DNA of 64,000 nt from Xanthomonas chitinilytica (GCF_026107455.2 NZ_JAPCHY010000004.1:1-64000), one strand, 5' to 3'; shown: positions 51,713 through 61,286, counted from the first letter of the stretch. Numbers and translations: made by a program. The notes: generated from the sequence alone by a model not told the origin.

Positions 51713-52357
51713 ATGCGCATCCTGCTTGCCCGCCACGGCGAAACGCCGTGGAACGCCGAAGGCCGCTACCAGGGCCAGATCGACATTCCCCTTTCGCCGA
51801 TCGGCGAGGCGCAGGCCAAGGCGCTGGGCGAGCGGCTCAAGTCGGTGGATATCACCCGGGCAGTGGCGTCGCCGCTGTCGCGCGCGCAGGCCACCGCGAA
51901 GTTCGCGCTGGGCGGCGAGCGCGAGCCGATGCTGTTGACCGAGCCGGACCTGCAGGAGATCGCCCACGGCGAGTGGGAGGGCCTGCTGGCCAGCGAGATC
52001 AACGACAAGGATCCGGCCCGCCTGCGCGCCTGGCGCGAGGAGCCGGACACCGTGCTGATGCCCGGCGGCGAGTCGCTGCGGCAGGTGCTGGACCGCAGCT
52101 GGCGCGGGCTGGCCAAGGCCGCCGAAGGCCTGGGCGACTCCGACACGCTGCTGGTGGTGGCCCACGATGCGGTCAACCGCGTCATCCTGTGCAGGGTGCT
52201 GGGCCTGCCGATCGCCCGGCTGTGGACCTTCCGCCAGGCGCCGACCACGCTCAACCTGCTCGAAGGCCCGGACATGGACAGCCTGGAAGTGGTGCGCCTG
52301 AACGATTGCGCCCACCACACCCCGTTCTTCGGCGAGGCCAAGCACCGGGCGTTGTGA
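51713..52357 (+). CDS. Histidine phosphatase family protein (phosphoglycerate mutase-like)
   Basis: A 214-aa branch-1 histidine phosphatase. The phosphohistidine motif is LLARHGETPWN (RHG at 7-9), with ASPLSRAQATA, EIAHGEWEG and a second histidine in LLVVAHDAVNR. It could be a cofactor-independent-type phosphatase such as GpmB or CobC; the true substrate is unknown. It lies upstream of the folC cluster on the same strand. Confidence 0.88.
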   Translation: MRILLARHGETPWNAEGRYQGQIDIPLSPIGEAQAKALGERLKSVDITRAVASPLSRAQATAKFALGGEREPMLLTEPDLQEIAHGEWEGLLASEINDKDPARLRAWREEPDTVLMPGGESLRQVLDRSWRGLAKAAEGLGDSDTLLVVAHDAVNRVILCRVLGLPIARLWTFRQAPTTLNLLEGPDMDSLEVVRLNDCAHHTPFFGEAKHRAL

Positions 52358-52416
52358 GCCGGGTGCGATCGCGCATATCGGCCGGTGCATGCGGCCATCG
52401 CCGGAAACGATAGACG

Positions 52417-53028
52417 GTGGACTGGAAACACGTGTGGTTCGGCCGCCTGCGGCCACGCTGGCAGGATGTCGTCGCCAACGTCGGCGCGCTGCTGGTCGTG
52501 GCGCTGTGCGTGCACGGCATGGCGGTGACGTTCTTCCCGGCCGGGGTGCTGGCGGGCGGGCAGGGGATGGCGCTATGCCTGATGGGGGGCGTCGTCCTGC
52601 ACCTGGCGATGCTGCACGTGGCGCGCAGCTCGGGCCGTCTCGCGGCGCTGCGTGCGTTGGGCAGGGCGCAGTACCGACTGTACTTGGTATCGGCGCCGGT
52701 GGTGATCGGTTTCGTCCTGTGGCTGCTGCTGGCCAACAGCCTGCCGTGGACGTTCACCCGCCTGCTGGGGCAGCCGCATGCCGAAACGAGAAGCATGCGG
52801 CTGGCCGAATCCAGCAGCGACAGGCTGTGCCGCTGGCAACTGCGCGATAGCATTCCCCAGGCGTCGCGGCGACGACTGTGCGTGGACCGTCGCTTCCACC
52901 AGCAGCACCGGGAACGCTCCCCGCTCCAGGTGCGGCTGCTGGGCCGGCGCTCGGTATTCGGATCAACCGTGGAAACCATCCAGGCGCTGGGCGCCGCTGG
53001 CATGGCAAGCGAACAGGTGAGTGAATGA
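52417..53028 (+). CDS. Membrane-anchored protein of unknown function, coupled to folC
   Basis: A 203-aa protein, start GTG at 52417. Three hydrophobic segments lie at about residues 17-45, 48-70 and 88-112. They are followed by a basic soluble tail (about 113-203) rich in Arg, His and Gln, with three cysteines and no recognised domain. Its stop overlaps the folC start (ATGA, 53025-53028), implying coupled translation. I find no family; it may be a small inner-membrane protein with a cytoplasmic basic domain. Confidence 0.6.
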   Translation: MDWKHVWFGRLRPRWQDVVANVGALLVVALCVHGMAVTFFPAGVLAGGQGMALCLMGGVVLHLAMLHVARSSGRLAALRALGRAQYRLYLVSAPVVIGFVLWLLLANSLPWTFTRLLGQPHAETRSMRLAESSSDRLCRWQLRDSIPQASRRRLCVDRRFHQQHRERSPLQVRLLGRRSVFGSTVETIQALGAAGMASEQVSE

Positions 53029-54287
53029 CGCTGGACCAATGGCTGGCTTACATCGAGCAGCAGCACCCGCAGAACATCGAACTGGGCCTGGAGCGCGTGC
53101 GCGGGGTGGCCGCGCGCATGGAGCTCGGCCAGCCGGCCGCACGCACCATCGTGGTGGCCGGCACCAACGGCAAGGGCTCGACCGTGGCCTTCGTCGAGGC
53201 CATCGCCCGCGCCGCCGGCTGGAAGGTCGGCTGCTACACCTCGCCGCACCTGCTGCGCTACAACGAACGCGTGCGCATCGACGGCGCCGAGGCCGACGAC
53301 GCGGCGCTGGTGGCCGCGTTCGAGGCGGTGGAGGCCGCGCGCGGCGACACCGCGCTGACCTATTTCGAATACGGCACGCTGGCGGCGCTGTGGCTGTTCC
53401 AGCAGTCGGCGCTGGACCTGGCGGTACTGGAAGTGGGGCTGGGCGGGCGACTGGACGCGGTCAACATCGTCGATGCCGACGTGGCGGTGATCACCACCGT
53501 CGACATCGACCACAGCGACTGGCTGGGCGAGGACCGCGAAAGCATCGGCGCCGAGAAGGCCGGCATCATCCGCGGCTGGAAGCCGGTGGTGCTGGGCGAG
53601 ATCGACCCGCCTTCCAGCGTGCTGCGGCGGGCCTACGTGCTGGGCGCCAATGCGATCCGCTTCGGCAGCGACTTCTTCGCCGAGCCGCTCGAGGGCGGCC
53701 GCTGGCGCTGGCGCGACGTGTCGTTCCGCATCGAACTGCCGCAGCCCGCGCTGTGGGCGCCGGTGCAGCGCGCCAATGCCGCCGCCGCGATCGCCGCGCT
53801 GCGCGCGCTCGACCGGCCGGTACCGAAGGCGGCCTGGGCCGCGGGCATCGCTTCGGCGCAGGTCGCCGGTCGCCTGCAGGCGTTCCTGCGCGACGGCGTG
53901 GAGGTGCTGGTGGATGTCGGCCACAACCCGCAGGCGGCGCGCGAGCTGGCCGTGGCGCTGAAGGCGCGGCCGGCGGCCGGTGCCACCGTGGCGGTGTTCG
54001 CCGCGCTGGCCGACAAGGACGTGCGCGGCGTGGTCGAGGCGCTGCAACCGCAGGTCGTCCGCTGGCAGCTGGCCGGACTGGAAGGCGAGGGCGGGCGCGG
54101 ACAGTCCGGCCAGGCCCTGCGCGAGCGGTTGCAGGGCACCGCCGCGGCCGCCGCACCGGTGGCCACGGACGTGGCCCAGGCATTGGAACAGGCGCTGGCC
54201 GGCGCGCGGCCGGGCGACCGGGTGCTGGTGTTCGGTTCCTTCCATACCGCGGCGGCGGCGTTGCGCCTGCTCCGTTCAGCTGGCTGA
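53025..54287 (+). CDS. folC: Dihydrofolate synthase / folylpolyglutamate synthase
   Basis: FolC (420 aa) adds glutamate to dihydropteroate and to folates, using ATP. It belongs to the Mur ligase fold: the P-loop is TIVVAGTNGKGSTVAFVEA (about residues 41-60), followed by EVGLGGRLDAVNIVDADVAV, DHSDWLGEDRESIGAEKAGI and, in the C-terminal domain, DVGHNPQAARELA. It heads the order folC-dedD-cvpA-purF seen in many gammaproteobacteria. Confidence 0.95.
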   Translation: MTLDQWLAYIEQQHPQNIELGLERVRGVAARMELGQPAARTIVVAGTNGKGSTVAFVEAIARAAGWKVGCYTSPHLLRYNERVRIDGAEADDAALVAAFEAVEAARGDTALTYFEYGTLAALWLFQQSALDLAVLEVGLGGRLDAVNIVDADVAVITTVDIDHSDWLGEDRESIGAEKAGIIRGWKPVVLGEIDPPSSVLRRAYVLGANAIRFGSDFFAEPLEGGRWRWRDVSFRIELPQPALWAPVQRANAAAAIAALRALDRPVPKAAWAAGIASAQVAGRLQAFLRDGVEVLVDVGHNPQAARELAVALKARPAAGATVAVFAALADKDVRGVVEALQPQVVRWQLAGLEGEGGRGQSGQALRERLQGTAAAAAPVATDVAQALEQALAGARPGDRVLVFGSFHTAAAALRLLRSAG

Positions 54288-54310
54288 GGTCGCGGGCCGG
54301 CCGGGCCGCT

Positions 54311-54316
54311 TATAAT
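54311..54316 (+). promoter_or_regulatory. -10 element upstream of dedD
   Basis: A perfect TATAAT lies 42 nt before the dedD GTG, just after folC. The -35 region is weak (GGTCGC). Confidence 0.35.
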
Positions 54317-54352
54317 CGCCAAGGCATTCCGCCGCGCCGCTAGCAAGCTTCT

Positions 54353-55330
54353 GTGGATACTTCCCTGAAACAGCGACTGATTGGTGCCATCGTTCTGGTG
54401 GCTTTGGCCGTGATCTTCCTGCCGATGCTGGTCAAGGGACCGGCGCCGGACAGCGGGGTGAGGGACGTGCCGCTGACGGCGCCCGAGGCGCCTGCCGGCG
54501 GCCAGTTCGAGACCCGCGAATTGCCGCTGGTGACGCCGGCCGGCGCCGCATCGGGCGGGGCGACGGGCATGCCCGCCGGCGTGCAGCCGTTGCAGGACAA
54601 CCCCGATGCCGCCGACCTGGCCGGCAACGACGACGGCCAGGCGCTGCCGCCGGCCACCGCCGCCGGCAACTACGCGGTCAACTTCGGCGCCTATGCCAGC
54701 GAGGCCGATGCCGATGCGGTGATCGCCTACCTGAAGAAATCGCAGCTGCCCGGCTTCAGCCAGGCCGACACCATCAACGGCCGCACCGCGTGGCGGGTGC
54801 GGATCGGACCGTATGCCGACCGCGCCCAGGCCGAATCGGTGCGCCTGCAGGCGACCAAGCTGCGCAGCGACGTCAACGCGCAGGTGGTGACGCTGGATGC
54901 CGACGCCGCGGCGCCGCCGGTACGCAGCGAACCGCTGCCGCCGGAACCGGCCCGGCCGGTGGCGGCAACCACGCCCAAGCCGGAGCCGGCCAAGCCTGCC
55001 CCGGCCAGGCCCGAGCCGCCCAAGGCGGAGCCCAAGCCGGCGCCGGCCACCACCAAGCCCGCCGTCGCCGCACCGGCGGCACCGGCCGCCAGCAACGTCG
55101 GTTTCGCCGTGCAGCTGGGCGCGTTCTCGCAGGCGGCCGACGCCAACGCGCTGCGCGACAAGGCGCGCGCGGCCGGCTTCAGCGCCTTCGTCGAGCAGGT
55201 CCGTACCGACAAGGGCACGCTGAGCCGGGTCCGGGTCGGGCCGGTCGCCAACCGGGCCGAGGCCGAGCAGCTCAAGGCGCAGGTCGCGGCCAAGGTGGGC
55301 ATTGCCGGCATGGTGCGGCCGCACCCTTGA
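54353..55330 (+). CDS. dedD: SPOR domain protein DedD-like
   Basis: A 325-aa bitopic protein. A short cytoplasmic start is followed by a membrane helix (about 9-27). SPOR domains bind denuded glycan strands at the septum. Two SPOR-like repeats are visible: about 106-180 (YAVNFGAYASEADADAVIAY) and about 248-322 (FAVQLGAFSQAADANALRDK), joined by a Pro/Ala/Lys linker. E. coli DedD has one SPOR repeat. The start is GTG. Likely role: cell division at the septum. Confidence 0.87.
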   Translation: MDTSLKQRLIGAIVLVALAVIFLPMLVKGPAPDSGVRDVPLTAPEAPAGGQFETRELPLVTPAGAASGGATGMPAGVQPLQDNPDAADLAGNDDGQALPPATAAGNYAVNFGAYASEADADAVIAYLKKSQLPGFSQADTINGRTAWRVRIGPYADRAQAESVRLQATKLRSDVNAQVVTLDADAAAPPVRSEPLPPEPARPVAATTPKPEPAKPAPARPEPPKAEPKPAPATTKPAVAAPAAPAASNVGFAVQLGAFSQAADANALRDKARAAGFSAFVEQVRTDKGTLSRVRVGPVANRAEAEQLKAQVAAKVGIAGMVRPHP

Positions 55331-55406
55331 ACGGGATGCTGCACCCGCCGTCGTTGCCGGAGGCCGGACGGGCAATACCGGTGGAATCGAGCATGGAGTG
55401 CTGCGG

Positions 55407-56150
55407 ATGATCGACCTGGTGCTGATGGTGGTGATCGGGGTCTCGGCCCTGCTCGGGCTGATGAAGGGTTTCGTCGGCATCGTCGTCGGGACCCTGTCCT
55501 GGCTGTTGTCCGGCTGGGCCGCGTTCCAGTTCGGCGACACCACCGCGCGTTGGCTGGCCGAGGGCGGCCAGCCGTCGATGACCCACTACCTGGGCGGCTA
55601 CGCGCTGACCTTCGTCGCGGTGCTGGTGGTGGTGGTCATCCTCGGGATGGTGCTGCGCAGCGCGCTGGAGGCGACCCGGCTCAACAGCACCGACCGGGCG
55701 CTGGGCTTCGGCCTGGGGGTGCTGCGCGGTGGCTTGTTCGGCAGCGTACTGGTGCTGCTGATGGGCTTCACGCCGTTGCCGCGCGAGGCCGCTTGGCAGC
55801 AGTCGAAGCTGCTGCCGGTGCTGCTGCCGGGCGCCGACTGGATGCGCGCGCAGTTGCCGGACCTGTCCATGCCCGACGTGGACCTGCGCGGCCTGCCGGA
55901 AATGGACTTGGGCAAGTTGCCGATGGCAGGCGATAATGCCGCATTGAACGAAATGGTAGCGGGCAGCGGGTTGCAGGAAGCGATGTCGAAGGTGCTGGGA
56001 CAGGGCCGCAACGACGCCGCAGGCCAGGCCAACCCACAGGATCCGGCACGGGTGCTGCCCTCCAACATCGACCCGGCGCAGGTGCGCCCGGGTCAGCCCG
56101 ACCCGGCACGGGTCGAGTCCTCCGGCCAGGCACGGCCACCTTCACAGTAA
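55407..56150 (+). CDS. cvpA: CvpA family membrane protein
   Basis: A 247-aa protein with four hydrophobic segments in the first 145 residues (MIDLVLMVVIGVSALLGLMK at the start), as in CvpA, named for colicin V production in E. coli. A C-terminal extension of about 100 residues is rich in Pro, Asp and Gln, with repeated DPA-type units. The ATG at 55407 has GGAG 7 nt upstream. It lies just before purF, as in E. coli. Confidence 0.9.
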   Translation: MIDLVLMVVIGVSALLGLMKGFVGIVVGTLSWLLSGWAAFQFGDTTARWLAEGGQPSMTHYLGGYALTFVAVLVVVVILGMVLRSALEATRLNSTDRALGFGLGVLRGGLFGSVLVLLMGFTPLPREAAWQQSKLLPVLLPGADWMRAQLPDLSMPDVDLRGLPEMDLGKLPMAGDNAALNEMVAGSGLQEAMSKVLGQGRNDAAGQANPQDPARVLPSNIDPAQVRPGQPDPARVESSGQARPPSQ

Positions 56151-56180
56151 TCGGGCACAGCCCCGCGGAGATCGCGCAAG

Positions 56181-57647
56181 ATGTGTGGCATCGTCGGTAT
56201 TGTCGGCAACGAAAACGTCGCCGGGCAGCTGTATGACGGCTTGACCGTCCTCCAGCATCGTGGGCAGGACGCGGCAGGCATCGCCACCGCCGACGGCACC
56301 CGCTTGCGCGTGCAGAAGGCCAACGGCCTGGTGCGCGACGTGTTCGACGAAAAGCGCATGTCGGTGCTGAAGGGCCGCATCGGCATCGCCCACGTGCGCT
56401 ACCCGACCGCCGGCTCGGAAGGCATGGACGAGGCGCAACCGTTCTACGTCAACTCGCCCTACGGCATCGCGCTGGCGCACAACGGCAACCTGATCAACAC
56501 CGAGGCGCTGCGCCAGCAGGTGTTCGAGGCCGATCGCCGCAACATCAACACCGATTCGGACAGCGAGGTGCTGCTGAACGTGTTCGCCTACGAGCTGGAC
56601 GCGCAGCGCATGCTCACCCCGGAAGCGGCGATCCGCGCCGTGGCCGGCGTGCACCGCCGCTGCAAGGGCGGCTACGCGGTGGTCAGCGTGGTGCTGGGCC
56701 TGGGCCTGGTGGCGTTCCGCGATCCGCACGGCATCCGTCCGCTGGTGCTGGGCAAGCGCGAGGGCGAGGGCGGCGACGAGTACATCGTCGCTTCCGAATC
56801 GGCGGCGCTGGACATCCTCGGCTTCACCCGCGTGCGCGACGTGCGCCCGGGCGAGGCGCTGGTGATCACCGCCCGCGGCGAGCTGTTCTCCGAGGTGTGC
56901 GCCACCGACACCCGGCATTCGCCGTGCATCTTCGAGTACGTGTACTTCGCGCGCCCGGACTCGATGATCGACAACGTCTCGGTGCACAAGGCGCGCATGC
57001 GCATGGGCCAGAAGCTGGGCGAGAAGATCCTGCGCCTGCGCCCGGACCACGACATCGATACCATCATCCCGATCCCGGACACCTCGCGCGACGCCGCGCT
57101 GGAGATGTCCAACGTGCTGGGGGTGAAGTACCGCGAGGGCTTCGTCAAGAACCGCTACGTCGGCCGCACCTTCATCATGCCGGGGCAGGGCGAGCGGGTG
57201 AAATCGGTGCGCCGCAAGCTCAACCCGATCCACCTGGAATTCCGCAACCGCGTGGTGCTGCTGGTGGACGACTCGATCGTGCGCGGCACCACCAGCCAGC
57301 AGATCGTGCAGATGGCGCGCGACGCCGGCGCGCGCAAGGTCTACCTGGCCAGCGCCGCGCCGCCGGTGCGCTATCCGAACATCTACGGCATCGACATGCC
57401 CTCGGCCGACGAGCTGATCGCGCACGACCGCAGCGTCGAGGAGATCGAGAAGATGCTCGGCTGCGACTGGCTGATCTACCAGGACCTGGAGGACCTGGAA
57501 GCGGCGGTGCGCGAGGGCAACCAGGAGTTGCCGGAATTCGATTCGTCCTGCTTCACCGGCCAGTACGTGACCGGCATCGAGCCGGGCTACTTCGAGCGCA
57601 TCCAGCAGCTGCGTTCGGACGACGCGAAGAACAAGCGCCGCGCCTGA
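56181..57647 (+). CDS. purF: Amidophosphoribosyltransferase
   Basis: PurF (488 aa) makes phosphoribosylamine from PRPP and glutamine, the first purine step. Cys2 is the glutaminase nucleophile after Met removal (MCGIVGIVG). The N-terminal domain has [10 protein letters not shown]. The phosphoribosyltransferase domain holds [19 protein letters not shown] for PRPP binding. No long insertion is present. It is 30 nt after cvpA. Confidence 0.97.
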   Translation: MCGIVGIVGNENVAGQLYDGLTVLQHRGQDAAGIATADGTRLRVQKANGLVRDVFDEKRMSVLKGRIGIAHVRYPTAGSEGMDEAQPFYVNSPYGIALAHNGNLINTEALRQQVFEADRRNINTDSDSEVLLNVFAYELDAQRMLTPEAAIRAVAGVHRRCKGGYAVVSVVLGLGLVAFRDPHGIRPLVLGKREGEGGDEYIVASESAALDILGFTRVRDVRPGEALVITARGELFSEVCATDTRHSPCIFEYVYFARPDSMIDNVSVHKARMRMGQKLGEKILRLRPDHDIDTIIPIPDTSRDAALEMSNVLGVKYREGFVKNRYVGRTFIMPGQGERVKSVRRKLNPIHLEFRNRVVLLVDDSIVRGTTSQQIVQMARDAGARKVYLASAAPPVRYPNIYGIDMPSADELIAHDRSVEEIEKMLGCDWLIYQDLEDLEAAVREGNQELPEFDSSCFTGQYVTGIEPGYFERIQQLRSDDAKNKRRA

Positions 57648-57663
57648 GGCCGCGGTGACGGCG

Positions 57664-58500
57664 ATGGCGGACGCGACCCTGGCGGTGCCCGATATCGGCG
57701 GCGACCTGTTGCGGGCAGCGCAGGCCTGCCTGGCCGAGGCCGACCCGCTGCGCAAGGCGGCGCTGAGCCGGCATTTCGCCGCGGGCTACCGCGACGGCGC
57801 GTTGAAACTGCCGGCCGCTGCGCCGCCGCCCGAGCCGATCCGGATGCCGGGCCGGCCGGCGCGGCCGCTGCTGGTGCATCCGCGCGAGCTGCCGCGGCGC
57901 GGCCTGGGCAGCGTGGAAGGCCGTGCGGCGTTCATCCATGCCATCGCCCATATCGAACTCAACGCCATCGACCTGGCCTGGGATGCGGTGTACCGCTTCC
58001 GCGGCCTGCCGTCGTCGTTCCATGCCGACTGGGTGAGCTGCGCCGACGACGAATCGCGGCACTTCCTGCTGCTGCGCGAACGCCTGCTGGCGCACGGCCA
58101 CGACTACGGCGATTTCCCGGCCCACAACGGCCTGTGGGAAATGTGCGAGAAGACCGCGCACGACGGCCTGGCACGGATGGCGTTGGTGCCGCGGGTACTG
58201 GAAGCGCGCGGGCTGGACGTCACTCCCGGGATGATCGCCAGGCTGCGCGGGCTGGGCGACGAAACCACCGCCGACGTGCTGGAGATCATCCTGCGCGAGG
58301 AGGTGGCGCACGTCGCCGCCGGTTCGCGCTGGTACCGCTGGTACTGCGAACGCGCCGGGGTCGAGCCGCGCACGCGCTTCAAGGAGCTGCTGCACGAATA
58401 CGCCGGCGGCTACCTGCACGGCCCGTTCAACATGGAGGCGCGGCTGCTGGCCGGCTTCGACGCCGACGAGCTGGCCAACCTGGTCGAACAGGCGGGCTGA
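57664..58500 (+). CDS. DUF455 family ferritin-like protein
   Basis: A 278-aa helical protein of the DUF455 family. Carboxylate and histidine residues typical of a ferritin-like di-iron site are spread along helices: HIELNAIDLAWD, DDESRHFLLLRER, EMCEKTAHDGLAR and EEVAHVAAGSRWY. The reaction is unknown; MiaE-like oxygenase or a protective role is possible. A GTG at 57655 is an alternative start. It follows purF by 16 nt and may be co-transcribed. Confidence 0.83.
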   Translation: MADATLAVPDIGGDLLRAAQACLAEADPLRKAALSRHFAAGYRDGALKLPAAAPPPEPIRMPGRPARPLLVHPRELPRRGLGSVEGRAAFIHAIAHIELNAIDLAWDAVYRFRGLPSSFHADWVSCADDESRHFLLLRERLLAHGHDYGDFPAHNGLWEMCEKTAHDGLARMALVPRVLEARGLDVTPGMIARLRGLGDETTADVLEIILREEVAHVAAGSRWYRWYCERAGVEPRTRFKELLHEYAGGYLHGPFNMEARLLAGFDADELANLVEQAG

Positions 58501-58571
58501 GCGGCCGGTTTGACGGATGCGGGCCGGCGGCGACACCATCGCCGCTGCGATGACGATGGCAGGAGGCTGCG

Positions 58572-58880
58572 ATGGGAAGCACGGCAAGCGCGTCATGGCT
58601 GATCGCGTCCTGGGTATCGGTGGCGGCATTGGACCCGGACCGCAGGATCGAGCAGCCGAGCGAGCTGGTACCCATCTGCCAGCGCAGCGCCGAGGCCGCG
58701 TATGCCGCGGCCGGCATCCCGGTATTCCAGTGGTCGGCATCGCACACGCTGCGGGTGGACGTGCTGCACGTCGCAGGCCGCCTGCGCGCCGGCGGCGAGG
58801 ATGTACGGGTGCGCTGCCGCATCGCCCGCGGCGAAGCCACCCGCGATGCACGCATCGAGATCGACGACGACCGCTTGTGA
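58572..58880 (+). CDS. Small hypothetical protein, 102 aa
   Basis: I do not recognise the family. A perfect AGGAGG (58561-58566) lies 5 nt before the ATG, strong evidence for translation. The sequence has one hydrophobic stretch at the N-terminus (SASWLIASWVSVAALD), no clear lipobox, and a C-terminal part with charged strands (RLRAGGEDVRVRCRIARG). It lies between the DUF455 gene and a DUF2628 gene on the same strand. Confidence 0.55.
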   Translation: MGSTASASWLIASWVSVAALDPDRRIEQPSELVPICQRSAEAAYAAAGIPVFQWSASHTLRVDVLHVAGRLRAGGEDVRVRCRIARGEATRDARIEIDDDRL

Positions 58881-59010
58881 GCCGGCGGCGGGGCAGGTGG
58901 CAGGCACGGCCGGTCCGCCGGGGCAGGTTGCCCGCATGGAGTGGCGGCGGAAGGCGCGGCCTTCGGGTTTCGACAGGATTCGATTCGGCAGGACTTGGAC
59001 AGGCAACAGG

Positions 59011-59451
59011 ATGAGCGACCCCTACGACAGCAATCCCTACCAGTCTTCCGACACGGCGCTGACGCCGGCGCGGGAGGAGCGGGGCACGCACCATGACCGG
59101 ATCGCGGCGCTGGACGTGTCCGAGACGTGGAAGCGACGCTTCCGCGCGATAGAAGCGGCCGGCGGCCCCGAACTGCCGCGCTTTCGCGAACTGCCTTTCT
59201 CCGAACGGCGGCGGGTCCAGTTCAACCTGCTGGCCTTCCTGCTGGGGCCGTTCTACTACCTGGCCAAGGGCCTGTGGCGGCAGGCAGTGGTCTATGTGCT
59301 GATCGCGCTGGCGGTCATTCTGCTGCTCGAGTTGGCGGGCCTGGACAGCGTGACGCGCGTCGTGGGCTACGGCTTCGCGGCGGTTTACGCGGTGCGTGCC
59401 AATATCGGCTACTACAAGCGGATGGTGCTGGCGCAGCCGCCATGGTTGTAG
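59011..59451 (+). CDS. DUF2628 domain membrane protein
   Basis: A 146-aa protein. The N-terminal half is polar (NPYQSSDTALTPAREERGTH). The block FSERRRVQFNLLAFLLGPFY and the next YLAKGLWRQAVVYVLI belong to DUF2628, followed by another hydrophobic segment and RANIGYYKRMV. About three membrane segments. Function unknown. AACAGG is near the start. Confidence 0.78.
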   Translation: MSDPYDSNPYQSSDTALTPAREERGTHHDRIAALDVSETWKRRFRAIEAAGGPELPRFRELPFSERRRVQFNLLAFLLGPFYYLAKGLWRQAVVYVLIALAVILLLELAGLDSVTRVVGYGFAAVYAVRANIGYYKRMVLAQPPWL

Positions 59452-59495
59452 CGGTCGCCCGCCCCGCCGGTGTCCTGCCATCGAAGGAGATCGCC

Positions 59496-59939
59496 ATGAA
59501 CCCGTTCCGTCCGTTGTCGCTGCTGCCGCTGCTCGCGCTGGCGGCGTGCGCCCCGCAGCCGCCGAACGTGGAGAACGCAGCGGCGCAGGCGACCGGAGCG
59601 GAGGCCGCACCGGCCGCCGGGGATTTCCCGGACCCGCTGCTGGTCGCCGGCACCGAACCGTTCTGGAGCGTGAGGGTGGAAGGCGAGGTGCTGGAATACA
59701 CCACCCCGGAAACGATGGAATCGCCACGGCGGTTGCAGGCCACGCGCCAGGTCGATGGCGCCGGCCTGCATCTCAGCGGCCAGGACGACGAGGAGGTGTT
59801 CGCGCTGGACGTGCGCCGCGAGCCGTGTTCGGACGGCATGTCCGACTACGAGTACCCCTACGCCGCCGAGTTCGTGCTGGGTACCCGCATGCTCAAGGGT
59901 TGCGCGCGCGATCCGGCGGTGGACATGCCGCCGCTGTGA
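59496..59939 (+). CDS. Lipoprotein with GTEPFW motif (COG3650-like)
   Basis: A 147-aa lipoprotein. The signal ends in LAAC with C18 (MNPFRPLSLLPLLALAAC). The mature part begins Pro/Ala-rich and then carries VAGTEPFWSVRVEGEVLEYT, the mark of the COG3650 group, often found in periplasmic proteins with META-like folds. GAAGGAGA lies 5 nt before the ATG. It is convergent with lpxH. Confidence 0.8.
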   Translation: MNPFRPLSLLPLLALAACAPQPPNVENAAAQATGAEAAPAAGDFPDPLLVAGTEPFWSVRVEGEVLEYTTPETMESPRRLQATRQVDGAGLHLSGQDDEEVFALDVRREPCSDGMSDYEYPYAAEFVLGTRMLKGCARDPAVDMPPL

Positions 59940-59972
59940 GGCAGCAGGCCGGCGGCAGCCGCCGCCAGCCGT

Positions 59973-60713
59973 TCAACCCAGCGCTTCCAGCCGGTAGCCG
60001 TCGGCGTCCACCCGCAGCACCGAGCCCTGCTCGTACCAGTCGCCGAGCACGATGCGGGTGCAGCTGCGTCCGCCGGCCTGCAGGCTGTGGATCGCCGGGC
60101 GGTGGGTGTGGCCGTGGATCATCGTGTCCACGCCGTAGCGCGCGAAGGTGGCGGCGACCTCGTCCGGCGCCACGTCGGTGACGGTCTCGAACTGCGCGCG
60201 GTCGCCTTCCTTCAGCTCGGACTGGCGCGCCTGGCTGGCGGCGCGCGCCTGCTGCGCGAAGGCGATGCGCGCGGCCAGCGGCTGCGCCAGGAACTGCGCC
60301 TGGAACGCCGGGTCGCGGGTCTGCGCGCGGAACGCCTGGTAGGCGGTGTCGTCGGTGCATAACAGGTCGCCGTGCTGCAGCAACACCGGCTTGCCGTACA
60401 GCTCGATCACGCTGGGGTCGGGCAGGATGCGGAAGCCGGCGCGCCTGGCGTAGTCCTCGCCCAGCAGGAAGTCGCGGTTGCCGCGGATGAAGTACACCGG
60501 CACGCCGGCATCGTGCAGTTGGTGCAGGGCCGTGGCCACCGCGTCGGCGGCGGGCGAGGGCGTGTCGTCGCCGATCCAGGCCTCGAACAGGTCGCCGAGG
60601 ATGTACAGCGCCTCGGCCTGCCGCGCTTCGCCGCGCAGGAAGTCGAGGAACAGTTCGGTGATCGCCGGACGGCTCGGGTCCAGGTGCAGGTCGGAAATGA
60701 ACAGTGTCGTCAT
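59973..60713 (-). CDS. lpxH: UDP-2,3-diacylglucosamine diphosphatase LpxH
   Basis: LpxH (246 aa) cuts UDP-2,3-diacylglucosamine to lipid X in lipid A synthesis, at the inner face of the inner membrane. Metallophosphoesterase motifs are visible: [40 protein letters not shown] and MIHGHTHRP. It is the last gene of a minus-strand trio after the PAP2 gene. Confidence 0.95.
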   Translation of the reverse strand: MTTLFISDLHLDPSRPAITELFLDFLRGEARQAEALYILGDLFEAWIGDDTPSPAADAVATALHQLHDAGVPVYFIRGNRDFLLGEDYARRAGFRILPDPSVIELYGKPVLLQHGDLLCTDDTAYQAFRAQTRDPAFQAQFLAQPLAARIAFAQQARAASQARQSELKEGDRAQFETVTDVAPDEVAATFARYGVDTMIHGHTHRPAIHSLQAGGRSCTRIVLGDWYEQGSVLRVDADGYRLEALG

Positions 60714-60746
60714 CCGCGCATTGTAGGGCGCGTGTTGCGGCGCTGC

Positions 60747-61286
60747 TCAGCCCGGCAGCGGCCAGGCCAGCAGCGCGGTGGAAGCCAGCACCGCGCCGAT
60801 CGCGCTGGCGGCGAGCACGTCGCTGGGATAGTGCAGGCCCAGCACCACCCGCGACAGCGCCACGCCCACGGTGAACGGCACCAGCAGCGGTGCCAGCCAC
60901 GGATAGTGCGCCAGCGCCACGATGCTGAAGGACACCGCGTGCAGGGTGTGGCCGGAGGGGAAACTGAATTCGTCCAGCGGCGCCACCCAGGCGCGGATGC
61001 GCAGGTCGGCGGCGAACGGGCGCGGGCGCCGGGTCCAGCGCTTGAGCGCCTTGTACAGCAGCAGCGCGACCACGCCGGTGGCGGCCATGTGCACCGAGGC
61101 GCGCAGCCCGTCCAGGCCGTCGACCACCACCAGCGCGGCCATCAGCAGGTACCAGAACAGGCCGTCGCCCAGGCGGCTGATCGCGGCGAACAGCTGCCGC
61201 ACCCGGCGCCGCCGGCCATAACGGTTGGCGCGCCGGCACCAGCGCGCTTCGCGGCCGAGCAGGCCTTCAGGCGGCATCGGTCGCAT
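60747..61286 (-). CDS. PAP2 family phosphatase
   Basis: A 179-aa membrane phosphatase of the PAP2/acid phosphatase superfamily. The three active-site motifs are present: KRWTRRPRP, PSGHTLH and SRVVLGLHYPSDV. About five hydrophobic segments surround them. Substrate could be a lipid pyrophosphate such as undecaprenyl pyrophosphate, or a phospholipid. The ATG at 61286 has GGAG 5 nt upstream; an in-frame ATG at 61301 is weaker. It overlaps the end of the glycosyltransferase gene by 20 nt and lies 33 nt before lpxH. Confidence 0.87.
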   Translation of the reverse strand: MRPMPPEGLLGREARWCRRANRYGRRRRVRQLFAAISRLGDGLFWYLLMAALVVVDGLDGLRASVHMAATGVVALLLYKALKRWTRRPRPFAADLRIRAWVAPLDEFSFPSGHTLHAVSFSIVALAHYPWLAPLLVPFTVGVALSRVVLGLHYPSDVLAASAIGAVLASTALLAWPLPG

